A stretch of DNA of 64,000 bases. Origin: Psychrosphaera ytuae (GTDB lineage Bacteria; Pseudomonadota; Gammaproteobacteria; Enterobacterales; Alteromonadaceae). The stretch is taken from assembly GCF_017638545.1 (NCBI RefSeq), contig NZ_CP072110.1:1922001-1986000 (forward strand), read 5' to 3'. The position numbers were made by a program, and so were the translations under genes. The notes under the pieces are model-generated. The model worked only from the letters and a program-made list of their open reading frames with translations. It made no database searches and was not told the DNA's origin. Shown piece by piece: positions 57,847-64,000 of the stretch; within the stretch, counting starts at the first letter, position 1; each line of letters begins with the position of its first letter.

Positions 57847-57870
57847 TTAACATTCTCTGTGATTATGTGA

Positions 57871-57896
57871 AAGAGGCCTTCTGGCCTCTTTTTTTT
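57871..57896 (+). terminator. intrinsic terminator of the M28 peptidase gene
   Basis: AGAGGCC, TTCT loop, GGCCTCT and eight T. It lies 25 bp after the stop codon. Confidence 0.93.
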
Positions 57897-57955
57897 GAGC
57901 CCCTGTATAGCAGTTGACCAAAACATTTTCCTCTGAAGCCCCTTAAAGAGTCACA

Positions 57956-57974
57956 AATGATAATAATTATCATT
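57956..57974. promoter_or_regulatory. Fur box
   Basis: AATGATAATAATTATCATT is a perfect 9-1-9 palindrome that closely matches the Fur consensus of three GATAAT-type hexamers. It lies 68 bp upstream of a small open reading frame (58043-58156), where it could repress transcription in iron-replete cells. Confidence 0.85.
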
Positions 57975-58042
57975 TACAACAAGTAAAATTAAGTCTATAT
58001 TTTAAGCCAATAAGATTTGTCTTTACTTAGGAGCTAGTTGCA

Positions 58043-58156
58043 ATGAGTCTTATCCATAGTGACTTGTATATACTACTAATGTTTGATTTAACTGTTTTCG
58101 TTGTATTAGCAGTGCTTGGTTACGTAATGCATAAGGTCTGGGTCAATAAGCCTTAG
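58043..58156 (+). CDS. small single-pass membrane protein, Fur-box controlled
   Basis: 37 aa starting MSLIHSDLYILLMFDLTVFV, too short for most gene callers. AGGAG lies nine bases before the ATG. One hydrophobic helix at about 8-29 is followed by a basic end (HKVWVNKP), suggesting an inner-membrane peptide with a cytoplasmic C-terminus. The Fur palindrome upstream and a terminator ten bases downstream give it a complete transcription unit of its own. I do not recognise the family; it has the general shape of tiny DUF3149-like membrane peptides, but this is not an assignment. Confidence 0.6.
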   Translation: MSLIHSDLYILLMFDLTVFVVLAVLGYVMHKVWVNKP

Positions 58157-58165
58157 ATTAGACAC

Positions 58166-58193
58166 AAAAAAAGGAAGCCTAAGCTTCCTTTTT
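58166..58193. terminator. bidirectional terminator between the small ORF and fadE
   Basis: GGAAGC and GCTTCC with flanking A and T runs form a stem around CTAA. The plus-strand transcript ends in five T and the minus-strand transcript of fadE in seven T. It serves both converging units. Confidence 0.88.
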
Positions 58194-58210
58194 GTTCACC
58201 GAATCAGTTA

Positions 58211-60448
58211 TTAAGCTGACTTAAGCTCAACCGTTGGTTCGTCAATATTAGTGATAAGTTCCATATCAAATGTGTACTCATCAACTGCAATCGCTAACTT
58301 ACGTTTTTCGTTGTATTCCATTAGCTTGTTCGCTTCGTCTGCATCGATTACGTATGCAGCTAAAGACGCTTCTACTAATTCACCAAATGTAAGCTGCTTT
58401 TCAACTTTACCTGTGCGAAGTGCTTTCTTCATCTTGTCTAGAAGAGGTAACACGTCTAGTTTCGCTTTGTATGCGTCAGTCAGAACTGCAAAGCCGTCAC
58501 GGCCTTTCATGCTCACAAGGTGAGTTAGTTCTTCTTTCGCACCGTCGTTACGTAACGTTGCTTCTGCAAGTGTCGTAATTAACTTGTCCGAGATCTTAGT
58601 GCGAGACATGAACGGAAGACCTAGTTTGATCTTCAATGTGTTCGCAACGAAACGATTAGGGAAGTTATCTACATATAAGTCTAACGCTTGCTCAGCTTGC
58701 ATTAGAGCCCAACGCGTACCGTATTCAAAGTAAGGCTTAAGATCTTCACGATTTTCGCTTTGTAGGTAGAACTTAATGTTACCCATTGCCATGAACAAGT
58801 AGCTCAATACGTCACCTAAACGTGCAGAAAGCATTTCTTTACGCTTCAGGTCACCACCTAATACTAGTAAAGCGAAGTCCGCTTGTACTGCTAGAGCACT
58901 TGATAAACGCTTAACGCGTTTTTCAAATTGAGCAACAAGTTTGTCTGGGTTATTCGAGCTACCGACACCTGGGATATACGCTGTTGCTAAACCACGGAAG
59001 AAGTTTTTAATGCTGTAACCAATTGTCTTACGGAACAATGAGTTGAATTCAGCATCTGCATTTGCGTCTTCAGAGTGGATAGACGTAATTAAGTCTTGAA
59101 CGTAAGGGTGACAACGCGTCGCACCTTGACCGAAGATCATAAGGTTACGAGTAAGAATGTTAGCACCTTCAACCGTAATACCGATTGGCGTTGCGAAGTA
59201 TGCCGTTGCTAAAACGTTACCTGGACCCATTTGGATCGCTTTACCCGCTTGAACGTCCATCGCCGCTTCTAACGCATCACGACCCATTTCAGTCATGTGG
59301 TATTTAGCCATTGCTGTAACAACAGATGGTTTAAAGCCTAAATCTAGACCGTTCAATACAAGGTGACGCATTGCTTCTAGGTTGTACGTAAGACCACCGA
59401 TCAAAGCTAATTGCTCTTGAATACCTTCGAACTTACCGATTGGCATACCAAACTGTTCGCGAATCGCAGCATATTCAGAAGTTGACTTGAGCGCAGCGTG
59501 ACCTGTTGCACAACCGTTTGCTGGTAATGAAATACCACGGCCTGCACCAAGACAAGCTACAAGCATTTGCCAGCCGCGACCAACATTTTTAGCGCCACCG
59601 ATAACGAAGTCTAATGGTACGAATACGTCAGTACCACGAGTTGTACCATTATAGAAGTTAACGCCTAGTGGATTATGACGGTTACCTGTTTGAACACCTT
59701 CGTAGTCAGCAGGAAGAAGTAAACAAGTAATACCTAAGTCTTTCTCTTTGCCCAAAAGACCTTCTGGGTCAAATACTTTAACTGCTAAACCAACTAATGT
59801 AGCAATTGGCGCAAGCGTGATATAACGCTTGTCCCAAGTTACGCTTAAACCAACCACTTCTTTACCGTCTACAACTTTCTTAGTTACGATAGCGCGGTCT
59901 GGTATACCACCAGCGTCAGAGCCAGCTTCAGGGCTTGTAAGTGCGAAACATGGAATGTCACGACCGTCTACTAAGCGCGGAAGGTAGTGATTTTTTTGTT
60001 CGTCTGTACCGTAGTGAGCAAGTAACTCACCTGGGCCTAATGAGTTAGGAACCATTACAGTCGTTGCAATAGGGTTACTCTTTGTAGAAATGCGAGCAAC
60101 GATAGTTGAGCTTGCATAAGCACTGAACTCTAAACCACCAAACTCTTGAGGGATGATGAAAGAGAAAAACTTATTGTCTTTAAGGTGCTTCATCACGCGC
60201 TCAGGGATATGGTTGCTGTTGTGCACTTCCATATCGTCAAGCATTTCTAGAAGCTCTGCTAAAGGGCCGTCGATGAACGCTTGCTCGCGCTCAGTCAGTT
60301 TTGACGGTGCTGTTTGTAGCAAAGCATCGAAATCTGGTTTACCTTGATAAATCGAGGCTTCAATCCAAGTATCACCTGCGTCTAACGCTTCTTGTTCCGT
60401 ACGAGAGATCTCCGGAAGAATTTTCTTGAATTTTGTTCTTAGGCTCAT
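58211..60448 (-). CDS. fadE: acyl-CoA dehydrogenase FadE
   Basis: 745 aa. Acyl-CoA dehydrogenase domains (FFSFIIPQEFGGLEFSAYA; ALTSPEAGSDAGGIPD) are followed by the FadE-specific C-terminal domain (IFGQGATRCHPYVQDLI; LTHLVSMKGRDGF). It catalyses the first step of fatty acid beta-oxidation. E. coli FadE has 814 residues with an N-terminal membrane anchor, whereas this one starts at MSLRTKFKKILPEISRTEQ with no membrane segment. A FadR-like palindrome lies upstream at 60538-60561. Monocistronic. Confidence 0.95.
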   Translation of the reverse strand: MSLRTKFKKILPEISRTEQEALDAGDTWIEASIYQGKPDFDALLQTAPSKLTEREQAFIDGPLAELLEMLDDMEVHNSNHIPERVMKHLKDNKFFSFIIPQEFGGLEFSAYASSTIVARISTKSNPIATTVMVPNSLGPGELLAHYGTDEQKNHYLPRLVDGRDIPCFALTSPEAGSDAGGIPDRAIVTKKVVDGKEVVGLSVTWDKRYITLAPIATLVGLAVKVFDPEGLLGKEKDLGITCLLLPADYEGVQTGNRHNPLGVNFYNGTTRGTDVFVPLDFVIGGAKNVGRGWQMLVACLGAGRGISLPANGCATGHAALKSTSEYAAIREQFGMPIGKFEGIQEQLALIGGLTYNLEAMRHLVLNGLDLGFKPSVVTAMAKYHMTEMGRDALEAAMDVQAGKAIQMGPGNVLATAYFATPIGITVEGANILTRNLMIFGQGATRCHPYVQDLITSIHSEDANADAEFNSLFRKTIGYSIKNFFRGLATAYIPGVGSSNNPDKLVAQFEKRVKRLSSALAVQADFALLVLGGDLKRKEMLSARLGDVLSYLFMAMGNIKFYLQSENREDLKPYFEYGTRWALMQAEQALDLYVDNFPNRFVANTLKIKLGLPFMSRTKISDKLITTLAEATLRNDGAKEELTHLVSMKGRDGFAVLTDAYKAKLDVLPLLDKMKKALRTGKVEKQLTFGELVEASLAAYVIDADEANKLMEYNEKRKLAIAVDEYTFDMELITNIDEPTVELKSA

Positions 60449-60537
60449 GTTTCGCCCCTCACTGTGTTGAATATAAATCCCAATTGACGCTACGAATCCG
60501 TGAGTGTAACCCTATAATTATAGTTCATTCACAGCGC

Positions 60538-60561
60538 AACTGGTACGATGTCTTACCAGTT
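60538..60561. promoter_or_regulatory. palindrome upstream of fadE, FadR-like
   Basis: AACTGGTA and TACCAGTT are perfect inverted arms separated by eight bases. The half-site CTGGT/ACCAG is that of the fatty acid regulator FadR, but FadR sites have their halves closer together. It lies about 90 bp upstream of the fadE start, near a TATAAT (minus strand, about 60515). Confidence 0.5.
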
Positions 60562-60747
60562 TATTCATTTTCGTCAAAAAAGAAAGTCTAAATTGCATAT
60601 TTTTTCTACACTTGGCATACGATGGCACCAAGAGGTCGGATCAGTTTAAAATAACTATACCTCGCTAAGTACAGGATTTTACGTCAAATTTATTTTGTGA
60701 GTTATACCTAATTACAACTTTATTGAAGAGATCTAAAAGGGGTAATT

Positions 60748-62304
60748 ATGTCGCTATCGATCATTTTTAGTCGTGCCCGTGTGGGTATCACCTCGCCGTT
60801 AGTCACCATCGAAGTCCATTTATCCAATGGCTTGCCCTCCTTTGCCATTGTCGGATTGCCCGAAACGACAGTGAGAGAATCAAAAGACCGAGTACGAAGT
60901 GCGATCATTAATAGTGGTTTAGAATTTCCAAATAGGAAGATCACCATTAATCTTGCACCTGCTGATCTACCCAAAGAGGGAGGCCGATTTGATTTAGCCA
61001 TCGCATTGGGTATCTTGGCTGCAAGTAAACAAATTCCAGATAAAAAACTTCACCAATACGAATTTTACGGCGAATTAGGGCTTAACGGTGATATCCGTAG
61101 CATCGTCGGTGAAATCCCGAGTGCCCTTGCCTGTGCGAAAGCCAACCGAATCTGTGTCCTGCCACCAGAAAATGCAAACAATGCATCTATTATAGAAAAC
61201 AGCGAACTGAGGTCAGCCAACCACCTTATAAAGGTTATTGATCATTTCAAAAGCGACATAGAGTTACCGGCGCCAGAAGACTTGATTCATGTTGATGCAA
61301 GTAATGTCCAAAGCCAAGCTGATAAGGATTTTTCAATCACCGAGATACCCTCTTTCGATCTGTCTGATGTCATTGGACAGCCTATGGCAAAACGCGCTCT
61401 AGAACTCGCAGCGAGTGGACAACATAACTTGCTATTTCTTGGCCCACCCGGTACTGGTAAATCCATGTTGGCACAGCGTTTAGCTGGGTTATTGCCACCT
61501 CTCACAGACGAACAAGCCCTTGAATCAGCTGCAGTAAGGTCGATAAGTGGAGTGCCGTTTGATTATAAACATTGGAGAATAAGACCGTTTCGCGCACCAC
61601 ACCATACGACCTCAGCAACGGCTTTAACCGGAGGTGGAAGTATTCCAAAGCCTGGTGAGATCAGTCTTGCCCATCACGGAGTTTTGTTTCTCGATGAATT
61701 ACCTGAGTTTTCTCGATATACGTTAGATGCCCTTCGTGAACCACTGGAATCAGGTTTGATCAATATAAGTCGGGCTAGGCATCAAGTGCAGTTTCCAGCT
61801 CAGTTTCAACTTATTGCTGCATTGAACCCAAGCCCGACAGGTCACCATAGTGATGGGCGTGCCACTGCAGACCAAATATTGAAGTATTTGAATAAGATTT
61901 CAGGACCCTTTTTAGACCGAATCGATATTCAGATCGAAGTTCCTGCGCTCCCTAAAGGTGCCCTAACAGACAATAAAAATGCAGAACAGCGAACAACAAC
62001 TATTGAAGTAGCATCTCGCGTTGCAAAAGCGCGAGCCATAATGCTCAATCGCGCCGGAAAACCCAATGCTTTATTAACAAGTAAAGAAGTCGACCGAGAT
62101 TGCTCCCTATCTAAAGCCGATCATCGCTTTTTAGAAGAAACAATTTTTAAATTAAATATGTCGATTAGGGCCTATCACAAGATTTTAAAAGTCGCTCGTA
62201 CTATCGCCGATTTAGAACAGGCAACATCCATTACGCGAGCTCACCTGTCAGAAGCCCTAAGCTACAGAGCCATGGATCGATTACTCAAACATCTTTCTTT
62301 TTAA
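60748..62304 (+). CDS. comM: YifB family AAA ATPase (ComM)
   Basis: 518 aa. An N-terminal Lon-like fold (SNGLPSFAIVGLPETTVRES), Walker A GPPGTGKS at 232-239, Walker B region GVLFLDELPEFSR, and the Mg-chelatase C-terminal domain (DHRFLEETIFKLNMSIRAYHKILKVAR region). ComM is a DNA helicase aiding branch migration during natural transformation. AGGGG lies before the ATG. The stop overlaps that of the convergent lipoprotein gene in TTAA. Confidence 0.95.
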   Translation: MSLSIIFSRARVGITSPLVTIEVHLSNGLPSFAIVGLPETTVRESKDRVRSAIINSGLEFPNRKITINLAPADLPKEGGRFDLAIALGILAASKQIPDKKLHQYEFYGELGLNGDIRSIVGEIPSALACAKANRICVLPPENANNASIIENSELRSANHLIKVIDHFKSDIELPAPEDLIHVDASNVQSQADKDFSITEIPSFDLSDVIGQPMAKRALELAASGQHNLLFLGPPGTGKSMLAQRLAGLLPPLTDEQALESAAVRSISGVPFDYKHWRIRPFRAPHHTTSATALTGGGSIPKPGEISLAHHGVLFLDELPEFSRYTLDALREPLESGLINISRARHQVQFPAQFQLIAALNPSPTGHHSDGRATADQILKYLNKISGPFLDRIDIQIEVPALPKGALTDNKNAEQRTTTIEVASRVAKARAIMLNRAGKPNALLTSKEVDRDCSLSKADHRFLEETIFKLNMSIRAYHKILKVARTIADLEQATSITRAHLSEALSYRAMDRLLKHLSF

Positions 62305-62855
62305 TACGTCGCTTTTTCGTCTTCTATTGGCGAATAATCTAATTGAACCTCAACTCTTTTAACACCCGTAAGCTGTCTAAGAAGTTTGTAATTCAACAGT
62401 AAATTTTCACTACTTTTAGGGGTTAATTGGTATGTCGCCTTCGCGATATTTCTGACTGTATAACTATCTTTAATAACACTTTGATCAAAAGTATCTTGGT
62501 CTGTAACCACTACCAAGTCACCAGTAACTCTGGCTTTTTCAAACATAGTTAAATCAGTAACAATATCACCTTTGACCAAGGTGGTTTTTGTCGCTTCAAA
62601 CTTACCGCCATTCATCATCAACACGATTGATTGTCCAGGTAACTGTTTAATTTGATGTGCAGGGTCTTTTTTAACCTCAAGAGACGTTTCATTTTTGGTG
62701 ATTTTTGTATCGTTAGCATCTTTATTTTCAGACTGTTGCTCAAGGGAAACCTTTTCCTTGATGTCGTCATTTTGCAACTCAGTTTTTTTAGAGCAACCAG
62801 TAAGTGAAAAAGTTAAGCCTAAAATCAATACGTTCACTGCGGTATTCTTGTTCAT
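62301..62855 (-). CDS. unrecognised lipoprotein
   Basis: 184 aa. Lipobox SLTGC with Cys21 predicts a lipoprotein. Residues 22-65 are a Lys/Glu/Asp/Asn-rich spacer, followed by a compact domain (about 70-184) with SIVLMMNGGKFEATKTTLVKGDIV and KRVEVQLDYSP. I recognise no family or catalytic motif. The gene is convergent with comM and its stop codon overlaps the comM stop. Confidence 0.75.
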   Translation of the reverse strand: MNKNTAVNVLILGLTFSLTGCSKKTELQNDDIKEKVSLEQQSENKDANDTKITKNETSLEVKKDPAHQIKQLPGQSIVLMMNGGKFEATKTTLVKGDIVTDLTMFEKARVTGDLVVVTDQDTFDQSVIKDSYTVRNIAKATYQLTPKSSENLLLNYKLLRQLTGVKRVEVQLDYSPIEDEKATY

Positions 62856-63166
62856 CTTATGCTTTTCGTCCCTATAAATATCAACTTTGTTATAACGCCA
62901 TAAGTTACCCTGTATTAGATAACTCTAAATAAAATACATTTGTAACAATTTATGACAATGTAATTTTTTTTCATTTTTTAATATTTAAAAACAATGACTT
63001 ATAAAACCCAAATATAATGGGCAAATTTTACCCAACATTGGTAGTTGCAAAAAGGTCCAGTTTCAGATTAGTTTGTGTTCAGCTGTATTTAAATTAAAAA
63101 GATAAAACATATACAGTGAACCTAAATAGGAAAGAAGAGTTTTATCAACGACAACAACAAGGAAAA
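62856..63166. other. AT-rich intergenic region before the metallopeptidase gene
   Basis: About 310 bp of very AT-rich DNA with long T and A runs and short hairpin potential (for example near 63007-63032). No gene was found. It probably holds the promoters of the divergent lipoprotein and metallopeptidase genes, with a long untranslated leader for the latter. Confidence 0.5.
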
Positions 63167-64000
63167 ATGATGGTAAATTTTAAGATTGCCGGAGTCTCCG
63201 CTGCTGTATCTATGATACTAGCCAGTGCCGCTTCTCATGCCGCACCTGAAGCTATTCAAACTGCACCTATCAAAAGTGTAAAGTCTCAATCAGCCGCTTC
63301 TGGTAGCTATGACGCTGCAGTACAACAAGCATTAGCTGCAAAACCAACTAAAACTGGTCTTAAGAGCCACTTTGATGCTCAGCTTGGTAAAGCTACGTTT
63401 TTATGGGCACCAAAATCAATGGCTGCGCCAGATTTCACAGGTATTTTGCCTGAGCAACGTGCAGCTCATGCAAGCGATTTCTACCTAAACGCACTACTTG
63501 GTTCATCTGCACTTAAGGGCGCGAGCCAAGTTAAACTTGCTAATCTTCACGACGAAGGTAAAGGCACTCGTATTGCCAAGTACAAGCAAGAAATTATGGG
63601 TGTTGAGGTATTCAACCGCGAATTCAACATCATGTTAGATGAAGAATTTAGCCTAGTTGCCGCATCTGGTTTCTTAGCACGTAATCAACTACCTGCAGGT
63701 CAACTTGCTCCTGCTATGGACTTCGGTTCTGCTGAAGTTGCGCTACGTGCAGCTATTTCTGAATTGACAGAAGGCCAACTAAACGCTGAACTTCAATTAT
63801 CTAAAGAACAAGGTAAGTACTCTGTATTTACGGCTAAAGGTGAAACAGAAGCTTTATCTTTAGGCAAAGAAGCACGTGCTAAAAAAGTTTACTTCGATGG
63901 TAAAAAAGGTCTGATTCCTTCTTACTACGTAGAAGTAGAAATGACTGAAGAAGACGGCGTGAGCACAGAATTGTTCTCATACGTAATCAGTGGTCAAGAC
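63167..64000 (+). CDS. secreted metallopeptidase-like precursor, N-terminal part
   Basis: 278 codons are open to the window edge. AAGG precedes ATG-ATG. Residues 1-28 form a signal peptide (SMILASAASHA). A region with FTP/PepSY-type propeptide features follows: KQEIMGVEVFNREFNIMLDE, then YFDGKKGLIPSYYVEVEM. Thermolysin (M4) and fungalysin (M36) propeptides look like this, but the catalytic HEXXH domain lies beyond the window, so the class is inferred. A protease of this kind would be a plausible T2SS substrate. Confidence 0.7.
   Translation, partial: MMVNFKIAGVSAAVSMILASAASHAAPEAIQTAPIKSVKSQSAASGSYDAAVQQALAAKPTKTGLKSHFDAQLGKATFLWAPKSMAAPDFTGILPEQRAAHASDFYLNALLGSSALKGASQVKLANLHDEGKGTRIAKYKQEIMGVEVFNREFNIMLDEEFSLVAASGFLARNQLPAGQLAPAMDFGSAEVALRAAISELTEGQLNAELQLSKEQGKYSVFTAKGETEALSLGKEARAKKVYFDGKKGLIPSYYVEVEMTEEDGVSTELFSYVISGQD

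Overview
The window looks like a chromosomal core segment of a marine gammaproteobacterium, most likely an Alteromonadales member (Colwelliaceae/Pseudoalteromonadaceae-like, for example the Psychrosphaera or Thalassotalea area). The genus is inferred from protein flavour and gene content, not proven. Support comes from the E. coli-type order of the S10, spc and alpha ribosomal operons, the 16S-Ile-Ala-23S-5S rRNA operon, a second-type EF-G gene standing alone, NudE/YrfG, YheT/YheU, Hsp15/Hsp33, a full gspC-N cluster and FadE. No phage, insertion sequence, CRISPR array or plasmid gene was seen.

Layout. 1-640: non-coding DNA holding a duplicated ~79-bp element. 643-5832: rRNA operon on the minus strand with tRNA-Ile and tRNA-Ala, a terminator after 5S, two boxA sites and tandem promoters P1/P2 (6048-6202). 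6413-6609: 24 perfect copies of an 8-bp repeat. 6690-20411: 28 genes of the ribosomal protein/secY/rpoA cluster, all minus strand. This stretch is not one transcript: a terminator and a new promoter split S10 from spc, another promoter precedes rpsM, and an attenuator-like leader precedes rpsJ. 20733-22505: acyl-CoA dehydrogenase. 22670-27968: SOS mutagenesis cassette imuA-imuB-dnaE2 behind a perfect LexA box. 28096-31847: cobalamin adenosyltransferase, lone EF-G and RluF. 31844-40663: small housekeeping and stress genes (DUF5610 protein, glutathionyl-hydroquinone reductase, CtlX-like, YheT/YheU, CysQ, NudE, YrfG) and a minus-strand trio DUF2878/chalcone isomerase-like/DUF3833. 40803-42080: glgC. 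42159-53988: complete type II secretion cluster gspC-D-E-F-G-H-I-J-K-L-M-N. 54172-62855: Hsp15, Hsp33, thioredoxin-like protein, M28 peptidase lipoprotein, a Fur-box small membrane ORF, FadE, ComM/YifB and an unrecognised lipoprotein. 63167-64000: N-terminal part of a secreted metallopeptidase-like precursor that runs off the window.

How it fits together. The first third is the translation and secretion core (rRNA, ribosomal proteins, RNA polymerase alpha, SecY). The T2SS cluster would export folded proteins such as a secreted protease like the one at the right edge. No prepilin peptidase gene lies in the window, so the pseudopilins depend on one elsewhere. Several regulatory elements could be read by eye: LexA box, Fur palindrome, rRNA promoters, ribosomal operon promoters and many intrinsic terminators. 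Most of the DNA is conserved core; the less ordinary parts are the 8-bp satellite, the Fur-box small ORF, the post-rRNA duplicated element and the terminators built into overlapping stop codons.
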